A stretch of 5,695 bases of DNA, from assembly GCA_938010745.1 (NCBI GenBank), contig CALLVF010000004.1, forward strand, positions 1 through 5,695, given 5' to 3'. The first letter of the stretch is position 1. Each line of letters opens with the position of its first letter. This DNA comes from an uncultured Patescibacteria group bacterium. Its GTDB lineage: Bacteria; Patescibacteriota; Microgenomatia; UBA1406; GWC2-37-13. The notes under the pieces are model-generated. The model saw only the letters and a program-made list of their open reading frames with translations, was not told the origin of the DNA and searched no databases. Positions 1-4,876 of the stretch are shown piece after piece. A program made the position numbers and the translations under genes.

Positions 1-416
1 CCTTGATTTTTAAGAAGAAAATAAATTCCAATTGCCTGAATAAAAGTAAGAGGAATTGTTAAAAAACGAGTATATTGATTAATCTTAAATCTGCCATATT
101 CGCCCTCTCTAGAAAGAGCTTCTAATTGAGGAAAAATTACCGTTGAAAGCTGCATAATAATTGAGGCATTGATATAAGGATTGAGTCCAAGAGCCATAAC
201 TGAAAAATTAATCAGCGTTCCACCAGAAAAAATATCCAAAAGGGATAAAAATTGATTTTGAGTAAAAAGAATTCTTAATTTTGACAAATCAATTGATGGA
301 ATAGGTAAAAATGCAAAGATTCTAAATACAAAAAATACAAATAAGGTAAATAAAAGCTTTTTCTTTAATTGGGGATCACTAACTAAAAGTTTTAACTTAT
401 TTACTGTTTCTTTCAT
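1..416 (-). CDS. secY: Preprotein translocase subunit SecY, N-terminal part (runs off left edge)
   Basis: SecY is the channel-forming subunit of the SecYEG translocon in the cytoplasmic membrane and moves unfolded proteins across or into it. The frame is open from an ATG at 416 to the window edge, giving 138 codons of a protein usually about 420-440 long. Residues 21-40 form the first membrane helix and end in the family motif FLPIPSID. The plug region follows (LLDIFSGG, 59-66), then ALGLNPYINASIIMQL (75-90), the second membrane segment. The cytoplasmic loop has EGEYGRFKINQYTR (104-117), a very typical SecY stretch, and a third hydrophobic segment starts near 118. The ATG was chosen because the N-terminal basic helix fits the family and no other Met lies before helix 1. 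The start lies inside the end of rplO, a 20-base overlap that suggests translational coupling. This is the standard place for secY, last in the spc cluster. No GGAGG-type site precedes it. Confidence 0.97.
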   Translation of the reverse strand, partial: MKETVNKLKLLVSDPQLKKKLLFTLFVFFVFRIFAFLPIPSIDLSKLRILFTQNQFLSLLDIFSGGTLINFSVMALGLNPYINASIIMQLSTVIFPQLEALSREGEYGRFKINQYTRFLTIPLTFIQAIGIYFLLKNQ

Positions 417-663
417 AAAATTTTTTCTTTTTTAATTTCTTATTTAATTTCGACTTATTTCGACCTTTTCCTCGCAAAAGTGGAAATCTTTTTACAACCC
501 GTCCCTGACCACCTTCAAAATAGAGCGGAATTGACTCTCGAGCTTTTTGATGACGAGTAGTCCCGCGACCTGACTTGGCTCCTTTACCACTTCCTAAACC
601 TCTACCTAAACGTTTCTTTTTCCTTGTAGTTATTTTTGGCAACGAAGATAATAAATTTTTCAT
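397..663 (-). CDS. rplO: Large-subunit ribosomal protein L15 (uL15), short form lacking the C-terminal domain
   Basis: L15 binds 23S rRNA and acts late in 50S assembly. The family is usually about 145 residues; this protein has 88. The N-terminal extension is intact: a basic stretch, RLGRGLGSGKG (18-28), a Gly/Arg/Lys-rich arm, YFEGGQ (48-53) and the KRFPLLRGKGR segment (58-68). The globular C-terminal domain, which normally follows as an alpha/beta fold of about 70 residues, is absent. A lysine-rich tail (NKKLKKKKF, 74-82) and a TAA stop stand in its place. The stop is 20 bases inside secY, so no DNA remains in which a frameshifted C-terminal half could hide: this is a deletion, not a point frameshift. 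The ATG at 663 lies 5 bases after the rpsE stop. The gene may still be functional, since the missing part makes fewer rRNA contacts than the arm (family knowledge). A degenerating gene or an assembly deletion cannot be excluded. Confidence 0.93.
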   Translation of the reverse strand: MKNLLSSLPKITTRKKKRLGRGLGSGKGAKSGRGTTRHQKARESIPLYFEGGQGRVVKRFPLLRGKGRNKSKLNKKLKKKKFYERNSK

Positions 664-668
664 TTTTT

Positions 669-1124
669 TTATTTAACTTTTAATTTTTTTAAAGCATTAA
701 TTACAGCATAAGCATTGACGATTTGATTTCTTGATCCAATAATTTTACCTGAGGCATTGTAAATACCAGCTAAGCTAAGAATAACTCTTGCTACACTACC
801 AACTTTTAAACCGGTACCTACTGGAGCAGGTTTTAAAAGAACGCGCGCAGCTTTATATTTTATTAAAATTTCATGAGGTAAAGTCTCGTTTTTTATATTT
901 AATTTTATCATGTGTTTTTTTGCATAATTTACTGCTTTTTGAATAGCGGGAGGCACTTCCAAAGCTCGCCCTAATCCTATACCTACCCTACCATTTTTAT
1001 CACCTACAGCAACTAAAGCGGAAAAAGTGACGTAATTTCCTCCAGGAATTTTTTTAGATACTCTTCGAATTAATAGTACTTTTTCCTCAATTTTTATTTC
1101 TGTTTCTTTTTTTTGTCCTGACAT
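669..1124 (-). CDS. rpsE: Small-subunit ribosomal protein S5 (uS5)
   Basis: S5 lies at the 30S mRNA-entry side and near the 16S helix 34 / helix 28 region, and affects decoding accuracy and head movement. The 151 residues cover both standard parts. The N-terminal double-stranded-RNA-binding-like domain has RRVSKKIPGGNYVTFSALV (20-38), then GDKNGRVGIGLGRALEVP (41-58) and AIQKAV. The C-terminal domain has LLKPAPVGTGLKVG (96-109) and IGSRNQIVNAYAV (129-141). It is shorter than the 167 residues of E. coli because it stops soon after the last helix. The loop near 24-30 differs from the usual K-G-G-R: it reads P-G-G-N. The ATG at 1124 begins MSGQKK, a normal short leader, 25 bases after the rplR stop. 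No rpmD (L30) gene follows; rplO starts 5 bases after the stop. Confidence 0.97.
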   Translation of the reverse strand: MSGQKKETEIKIEEKVLLIRRVSKKIPGGNYVTFSALVAVGDKNGRVGIGLGRALEVPPAIQKAVNYAKKHMIKLNIKNETLPHEILIKYKAARVLLKPAPVGTGLKVGSVARVILSLAGIYNASGKIIGSRNQIVNAYAVINALKKLKVK

Positions 1125-1149
1125 GGTTTTTATAAATTAAAAATAGTAA

Positions 1150-1521
1150 TTAAATTTTTATACCTCCTTCTCTTAAGCCTTGGGCTAGAAATTTTACTCT
1201 TCCTTTGTAAGCGTAAATTCCTCGATCAAATACAGCGCTTGAAACTTCTTTTTCTTTAAGATTTTTTGCTAAATTTAACCCTACTAACATTGCTTCTTCT
1301 TTTTTATTCTTTTTATTGGTTTCTCTAATTTCGTTATTTTTCCTCAGTTGCAAACTTGAAAATGCTGCTAAAGTTACTCTTTTTTCATCATCAATTGCTT
1401 GTGCATAAATATATCTATTTGATCTGAAAACAGAAATTCGTGGCCTTATCGCCGTCCCAATAATTTTGCTTCTTACCCTTAATTTCCGTCTTAATTTTTT
1501 ATCAGTGGTTATTTTTTTCAT
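1150..1521 (-). CDS. rplR: Large-subunit ribosomal protein L18 (uL18)
   Basis: L18 binds 5S rRNA and, with L5, anchors it in the central protuberance of the 50S subunit. The 123 residues start with a basic N-terminal arm (KKLRRKLRVRSKI, 8-20). The conserved core follows: RPRISVFRSNRYIYAQAIDD (26-45), a variable lysine/asparagine-rich stretch (60-75), and the signature end VFDRGIYAYKGRVKFLAQG (97-115) followed by REGGIKI. Length and motif order match the family, usually 115-122 residues. The ATG at 1521 lies 25 bases after the rplF stop, and a TTG or GTG start further upstream is not needed. A perfect-looking AAGGAGGT occurs in the last codons near 1162-1168, but it is about 38 bases before the rpsE start. 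That is too far to act as its ribosome binding site; it simply encodes Glu-Gly-Gly. Confidence 0.97.
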   Translation of the reverse strand: MKKITTDKKLRRKLRVRSKIIGTAIRPRISVFRSNRYIYAQAIDDEKRVTLAAFSSLQLRKNNEIRETNKKNKKEEAMLVGLNLAKNLKEKEVSSAVFDRGIYAYKGRVKFLAQGLREGGIKI

Positions 1522-1546
1522 ATTAATTTTGGTTTATTTTAATTTA

Positions 1547-2101
1547 TTATTTAACTGAACCAGCGGCCTTTACTTTCTTACCAGGTTTTATTCGAAGTTT
1601 TTCCCCCTCAAACCGAATCCCTTTCCCTTTATAAACATCAGGTCTTTTAAGCATCTTAATCTGGTAAGCCACTTGGCCAACAAGTTGTTTATCAACACCT
1701 AAAACCACAACTTTATTAGCCCCCTCAACTTGGAATTTAACACCTTCTACCTTTTTAAAAATTACTGGATGAGAATAACCAAGTTTAAAAACCAAATCTT
1801 CCCCTTGTAATTTTACATTATATCCAGTACCTACTACTTCCAGTCTTTTTTGCCAGAGTTTTTCTACTCCAACAACTGCATTTGAAATTAATTGTCTAAA
1901 TAATCCATGAAGGGCTTTGGTTTTGTTTGAGTTATCTTTTCTTTTTATATAAATTAATTTATCATCGATCTTAATTTCAAGAGTTGATGGAACGGCAATT
2001 GTAATTTCCCCCTCGGGACCCTTAATAAAGACGTTTTGCTTATTCAATGTTACCTTTGTTTTTTCTCCAATTGTTATCGGTTTTTCGCCAATTTTTGACA
2101 T
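1547..2101 (-). CDS. rplF: Large-subunit ribosomal protein L6 (uL6)
   Basis: L6 sits near the sarcin-ricin loop and the base of the L7/L12 stalk, at the factor-binding side of the 50S subunit. The 184 residues contain the two repeated L6 domains. Domain 1 opens with MSKIGEKPI and includes IKGPEGE (26-32) and ALHGLFRQLISNAVVGV (63-79). Domain 2 has VVGTGYNVKLQG (89-100), LGYSHPV (107-113), GVDKQLVGQVA (135-145) and the signature RPDVYKGKGIRFEGE (153-167), followed by KLRIKPGKKVKAAG. Length is normal, about 177-184 residues. The ATG at 2101 is 6 bases after the rpsH stop, so the two are probably translated in tandem. No ribosome-binding motif precedes it. Nothing is missing. Confidence 0.98.
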   Translation of the reverse strand: MSKIGEKPITIGEKTKVTLNKQNVFIKGPEGEITIAVPSTLEIKIDDKLIYIKRKDNSNKTKALHGLFRQLISNAVVGVEKLWQKRLEVVGTGYNVKLQGEDLVFKLGYSHPVIFKKVEGVKFQVEGANKVVVLGVDKQLVGQVAYQIKMLKRPDVYKGKGIRFEGEKLRIKPGKKVKAAGSVK

Positions 2102-2107
2102 AATTTT

Positions 2108-2494
2108 TTACCAGATATTAAATAACAATTCACCTCCAACCTTCAATTTATATGCTTCTTTATTGGTTAAAATTCCCTTGGAGGTGGAAAGGATTGAAGC
2201 ACCATAACCTCCCAAAACTGGCTTGAGCTGGCGATAAGAAACATAATATCGCCGACCAGGTTTGGAGTAAATTTTAACATCCGTTAATGCCGGAACACCA
2301 TCTTTGTATGAAAGCTCTATGGTAATTTCTTTTATCTTATCACCTTTTACCTGGTAATTTTTAATAAATTTAAGCTCAAGTAATTTTTTAAGCACATTTT
2401 CCCTAAATTTAGAATAGGGACTAATAACTGTTTCTTTTTTGGAAAGATACCCATTTTTTATCCTAATTATTAAATCGATAACAGAGTTATTCAT
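2108..2494 (-). CDS. rpsH: Small-subunit ribosomal protein S8 (uS8)
   Basis: S8 is a primary binder of the 16S central domain (helix 21) and organises the 30S platform. In E. coli it also represses translation of the spc operon. The 128 residues show the expected two domains. The N-terminal part has VIDLIIRIKNGY (5-16) and the helix KFRENVLKKLLELKFI (29-44). The C-terminal part has IYSKPGRRYYVSY (75-87), LGGYGASILSTSKGILT (94-110, containing the STSKG rRNA-binding loop) and the closing KVGGELLFNIW (118-128). Length is close to the usual 130. The gene lies 20 bases after rpsS, where rpsN would normally be the direct upstream neighbour. No hairpin like the E. coli S8 operator was seen around the rplX/rplE junction, so feedback control of that kind is not supported here. 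Confidence 0.98.
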   Translation of the reverse strand: MNNSVIDLIIRIKNGYLSKKETVISPYSKFRENVLKKLLELKFIKNYQVKGDKIKEITIELSYKDGVPALTDVKIYSKPGRRYYVSYRQLKPVLGGYGASILSTSKGILTNKEAYKLKVGGELLFNIW

Positions 2495-2514
2495 AAAAAT
2501 ATCAATAATAACTT

Positions 2515-2799
2515 CTATGTTGGTTCAATAATTTTCTTAGTTACCTTTCCATGACTTCTAAAAGTCCGCGTGGGAGCAAATTCTCCCAATCGGTGACCAA
2601 CCATCGCTTCAGAAATCAACAGTTCTATAAATTTTCTTCCGTTATGAACAGCAATTCGATGACCAACAAACTCAGGTGATATTTGAGAATCTCTGGCCCA
2701 TGTTTTAATAGGACTCCTGTCTCCAGTTTTCTTTTGCTTCAAGATTTTTTTTAATAATTTTTGGTCAATATATGGACCTTTTTTTAATGATCTACTCAT
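2515..2799 (-). CDS. rpsS: Small-subunit ribosomal protein S19 (uS19) in an unusual position
   Basis: S19 is a 30S head protein. It forms a pair with S13 and contacts S14, 16S rRNA and, through its tail, the A-site finger and tRNA region. The 94 residues are full length (E. coli has 92) and carry every family block: RSLKKGPYID (3-12), IKTWARDSQISPEFVGH (31-47), IAVHNGRKF (49-57) and MVGHRLGEFAPTRTFRSH (66-83). The tail is short and basic, then ends IIEPT. In nearly all bacteria rpsS lies between rplB and rplV in the S10 cluster. Here it is between rpsN (42 bases upstream) and rpsH (20 bases downstream), in the same orientation. The frame is intact and the motifs are canonical, so it is probably functional. 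Whether a second copy remains at the usual site cannot be seen, because that place lies beyond the right edge. The stop is TAG, as in rpsN just before it. Confidence 0.97.
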   Translation of the reverse strand: MSRSLKKGPYIDQKLLKKILKQKKTGDRSPIKTWARDSQISPEFVGHRIAVHNGRKFIELLISEAMVGHRLGEFAPTRTFRSHGKVTKKIIEPT

Positions 2800-2841
2800 A
2801 AAATTTATTAAAAAATTTAAACCATGATATTTTTTACTTAG

Positions 2842-3027
2842 CTACCAAGATATTTTTTTAACTCCAGGAATTTCTCCCTGTAATGCTTTTTGGCGAAAAC
2901 AAATACGACACATCCCAAATCGACGGATAAAACCTCTTGCTCGACCACAAAATGGACAACGATTTCGATATCTTACTGCATATTTTTGTTTTTTTAAAAA
3001 CTTAACTTCATCAGATTTTTTTGCCAT
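2842..3027 (-). CDS. rpsN: Small-subunit ribosomal protein S14, zinc-binding short form (uS14 type Z)
   Basis: S14 belongs to the 30S head and contacts S3, S10 and S19 and 16S helices near the decoding side. This is the compact 61-residue form, against about 100 residues for the zinc-free form. It starts MAKKSDEV and has the RYRNRC entry to the ribbon. Four cysteines at 24, 27, 40 and 43 (CPFC and CRIC, 12 residues between pairs) form the zinc site. The end is GEIPGVKKISW, typical of the family, where the last residues are close to ISW or ASW. The ATG at 3027 is 22 bases after the rplE stop, the usual neighbour. It is followed not by rpsH but by rpsS, whose product touches S14 in the assembled head. 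Confidence 0.98.
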   Translation of the reverse strand: MAKKSDEVKFLKKQKYAVRYRNRCPFCGRARGFIRRFGMCRICFRQKALQGEIPGVKKISW

Positions 3028-3049
3028 TTTTTATTGAATTTTTTGACTT

Positions 3050-3589
3050 TTAATTTTTTTTAAAGGGAATCCCCATCAATTCAAAAAGAATTTTACCCAT
3101 GTTATGATTTTTTGCGTTAGTAACTATTGTTACCTCCAAACCTCTTATTTTATCAATTTTGTCAAATTCTATCTCAGGAAAAATTGTTTGCTCTCTAAAA
3201 CCTAAATTTAAATTACCATTTTTATCAATGCTTTTTTCTGATATTCCTCTAAAATCTCTAATTCGAGGAATAACAATTTTAACTAATTTTTCTAAAAAAT
3301 CATTCATTCTTTTTCCTCTCAAAGTTACTTTAACACCAATTGGTAAACCCTTTCTAATTTTAAATGCGGAAATTGATTTTTTAGCTTTGGTAATAATGGG
3401 TTTTTGACCGGTAATTAAGGCTAATTGCTCTTGAATTTTTTCTAAAACATCTTTATTATTAACTGCCTCGCCGGCACCTACATTAACTACAATTTTTACT
3501 AATTTGGGTACTGCCATAGGATTGGTTAACTTCATTAATTTCATCGCTTTCGGTTTAACCTCATTATTATAAAAATCTTTAAATGACAT
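3050..3589 (-). CDS. rplE: Large-subunit ribosomal protein L5 (uL5)
   Basis: L5 binds 5S rRNA, forms part of the central protuberance and touches the P-site tRNA elbow and S13 across the intersubunit bridge. The 179 residues match the usual length. Motifs in order are PMAVPKLVKIVVNVGAGEA (24-42), ITGQKPIITKAKKSISAFKI (59-78), RKGLPIGVKVTLRG (79-92), IPRIRDFRGIS (107-117), NLGFREQTIFPEI (128-140) and a closing strand with LEVTIVTNAK (151-160). The ATG at 3589 gives MSFKDFYNNEVKP, the common L5 opening. It lies 25 bases after rplX, its normal neighbour. In E. coli the S8 repressor site overlaps this start; no comparable stem-loop is visible here. A plus-strand frame inside this gene is a shadow. 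Confidence 0.98.
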   Translation of the reverse strand: MSFKDFYNNEVKPKAMKLMKLTNPMAVPKLVKIVVNVGAGEAVNNKDVLEKIQEQLALITGQKPIITKAKKSISAFKIRKGLPIGVKVTLRGKRMNDFLEKLVKIVIPRIRDFRGISEKSIDKNGNLNLGFREQTIFPEIEFDKIDKIRGLEVTIVTNAKNHNMGKILFELMGIPFKKN

Positions 3590-3614
3590 AAGCTTTATAT
3601 TTAACTAACAAGAT

Positions 3615-3920
3615 TTATAATTTACTTTGACATTTTTTACAAATTCTTATTTTCTTATTTTTTTCAATAATATAACCAACCCTTGTTGGCTGACCACATT
3701 TTGGACAAATCAACATCACTTTACTAGAGTCTAAAGGTCGAGGAACTTCAACTATTCCCCCCTGAGGTAATTTATCACTTTTTTTTACATGTCTTTTAAA
3801 AATATTAATTCCAGTAATTAATAATTTTTTGCTTTTTCGGTATACCTTTTCTACTGTTCCTTCCCTTCCCTTATCTTTTCCATAAATTACTTTAACTTTG
3901 TCACCTTTTTTTAATTTCAT
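3615..3920 (-). CDS. rplX: Large-subunit ribosomal protein L24 (uL24) with a Cys4 ribbon
   Basis: L24 is an early assembly initiator that binds the 5' domain of 23S rRNA and sits by the peptide exit tunnel. The 101 residues begin with a KOW motif: KLKKGDKVKVIYGKDKG (2-18), then REGTVEKV. INIFKRHVKKS (39-49) and GGIVEVPRPLDSSKVML (54-70) follow. The C-terminal part has two cysteine pairs, CPKC at 72-75 and CKKC at 94-97, separated by PTRVGY. They probably bind zinc; this ribbon occurs in many but not all bacterial L24 proteins. The ATG at 3920 fits the family start. The spacer from rplN is 24 bases with a single C, and holds no ribosome binding site. Confidence 0.97.
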   Translation of the reverse strand: MKLKKGDKVKVIYGKDKGREGTVEKVYRKSKKLLITGINIFKRHVKKSDKLPQGGIVEVPRPLDSSKVMLICPKCGQPTRVGYIIEKNKKIRICKKCQSKL

Positions 3921-3944
3921 AAACTTAAAAATTTTTTTAAATTT

Positions 3945-4319
3945 TTAATATATTTCTTCTGCCAAACTTACAATTTTACTAAATCCCCTTTCTTTTATTT
4001 CATAAGCAATAGGACCAAAAATTCTTGTTCCTTTTGGCTCGCGACTATCAGCTGATGCTAAAATTACACAGGCGTTATCATCAAAGCGAATATAACTACC
4101 GTCAACCCTTCGATATTCTTTTCTAGTTCTCACAATAACTGCTGAGTACATCTCTCCCTCTTTAACTTGAGCATAAGGAATAACTTCCTTAACAACAACT
4201 TTTATTACATCTCCCAAATAAGCAAAACGACGATTACCTGATTTTGGCAAACCGATCATCATCACTTTTTTAGCTCCAGTATTGTCAGCAACATTTAAAA
4301 TCGATCTTAACTGTAACAT
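3945..4319 (-). CDS. rplN: Large-subunit ribosomal protein L14 (uL14)
   Basis: L14 lies on the interface face of the 50S subunit. It contacts L19 and 16S helix 14 (bridges B5/B8), and in many bacteria it is the docking site of the silencing factor RsfS. The 124 residues contain MLQLRSILNVADNTGAKKV (1-19), the strand region AYLGDVIKVVVKEVIP (33-48), YSAVIVRTRKEYRRVDGSYIR (58-78, quoted in outline), and FDDNACVIL followed by GTRIFGPIAYE (97-107). Length is normal (122 in E. coli). The C-terminal end reads LAEEIY where the common ending is LAPEVL, a mild variation. The start is 31 bases after the rpsQ stop. This is the point where E. coli separates the S10 and spc operons, but no terminator or promoter is apparent here. 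Confidence 0.98.
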   Translation of the reverse strand: MLQLRSILNVADNTGAKKVMMIGLPKSGNRRFAYLGDVIKVVVKEVIPYAQVKEGEMYSAVIVRTRKEYRRVDGSYIRFDDNACVILASADSREPKGTRIFGPIAYEIKERGFSKIVSLAEEIY

Positions 4320-4320
4320 A

Positions 4321-4350
4321 ATTTTTTAAAAAAAAATTAAATTTTTTAAA
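4321..4350. repeat. Short AT-only direct repeat in the rpsQ-rplN spacer
   Basis: The ten bases ATTTTTTAAA occur at 4321-4330 and again at 4341-4350, separated by ten bases of A and T. The whole 31-base spacer contains no G or C. Similar A-run/T-run spacers precede rplX and rpsS. The repeat may be only low-complexity sequence. It does not resemble a terminator (no GC stem), and its place at the ancestral S10/spc boundary is suggestive but not evidence of a function. Confidence 0.35.
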
Positions 4351-4644
4351 TTAACTTTTTATTTTTTCTATTTTATTTTTTTGTTCTGATTTTGAAATAT
4401 CTGATTTATCATCGGAAATTTTTCCTTCAACTATAAAATGTTTTTCTTTTGATATCGGTCTTGTCTCAACAATTTTCACCCAATCTCCTTCTCTTAAATC
4501 AAACTTTTCGTTATGAGCTTTGTATTTTTTATGCCTTTTGATAACTTTTTTGTAAAATGGATGTCTAAATTTTCGCTCCACTTTAACAACAACAGTTTTT
4601 TGCATTTTTGTTGATACAATTTGACCAATTAAACTTTTTTTCAT
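4351..4644 (-). CDS. rpsQ: Small-subunit ribosomal protein S17 (uS17) with an extended C-terminal tail
   Basis: S17 is a primary 16S rRNA binder (helices 7 and 11) in the 30S body, with an OB fold. From the ATG at 4644 the protein has 97 residues. The core has SLIGQIVSTKMQKTVVVKVER (4-24, in outline), the long basic hairpin HPFYKKVIKRHKKYKAHNE (28-46) and REGDWVKIVETRPISKEKHF (51-70), which carries the signature GD-V-I-E-TRP-SK. After VEGKI a polar tail of about 20 residues (DDKSDISKSEQ...) extends past the usual end. A GTG at 4650 would add only Met-Thr. The ATG is preferred because MKKSLIGQIVS fits the family start better and neither has a Shine-Dalgarno site. It starts 10 bases after the rpmC stop. 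Confidence 0.95.
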   Translation of the reverse strand: MKKSLIGQIVSTKMQKTVVVKVERKFRHPFYKKVIKRHKKYKAHNEKFDLREGDWVKIVETRPISKEKHFIVEGKISDDKSDISKSEQKNKIEKIKS

Positions 4645-4654
4645 AGTCACTTTT

Positions 4655-4876
4655 TTAACTTGTTAATTTTTGCATATTTTCTATTTGTCTCTTTTCGTTA
4701 ATTAAAGTTAAAATTAAAGCTAACATTTTCTTTTTTTTCTTTAAAAGATTAGTGTCTTTAGGAAGTGACACTTTTTCCTCCAATTTTAATCGCCCTATCT
4801 CTTGCCTTAGCTTATAGGCTTCTTTTTCCAATTCTTTTCTTGTTTTTGCCATTAATTCTTTAGTTATTTTCCTCAT
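4655..4876 (-). CDS. rpmC: Large-subunit ribosomal protein L29 (uL29)
   Basis: L29 is a small helical-hairpin protein beside L23 at the tunnel exit, where signal recognition particle and trigger factor dock. The 73 residues form two predicted long helices: an N-terminal one with TRKELEKEAYKLRQEIGRLKL (12-32, in outline) and a C-terminal one from LLKKKKKMLALILTLINEKRQ (44-64, in outline), joined by a turn with LPKDTN (38-43). Length is slightly above the common 60-68 residues. The start ATG overlaps the TGA stop of rplP as ATGA, a strong sign of translational coupling, and this favours it over a second Met at codon 9. L29 proteins diverge widely, so the call rests partly on its position between L16 and S17, which is exact. 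Confidence 0.95.
   Translation of the reverse strand: MRKITKELMAKTRKELEKEAYKLRQEIGRLKLEEKVSLPKDTNLLKKKKKMLALILTLINEKRQIENMQKLTS

Noticed and set aside
397..663. L15 as a frameshifted pseudogene
   Set aside because: There is no DNA between the last arm motif and secY that could encode the missing domain in any frame, so a frameshift cannot explain the shortness. The arm itself is well conserved.
1162..1168. AAGGAGGT as the ribosome binding site of rpsE
   Set aside because: It is about 38 bases before the S5 ATG and encodes Glu-Gly-Gly at the conserved end of L18.
3159..3407. Plus-strand open frame of 82 codons
   Set aside because: It lies wholly inside rplE on the opposite strand. The L5 motifs are unambiguous, and the antisense product is just hydrophobic residues mirrored from AT-rich codons.
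3921..3944. A-run/T-run spacer as an intrinsic terminator
   Set aside because: There is no GC-containing stem, the pairing is pure A/T and weak, and it lies inside a tightly packed operon.
4873..4876. TGA of rplP as a recoded glycine (genetic code 25)
   Set aside because: L16 already has the full family length at this TGA, the ATGA overlap with rpmC is a normal coupling, and no ribosomal protein here needs TGA read as Gly. Readthrough would add only three residues, so this alone is not proof, but nothing favours recoding.
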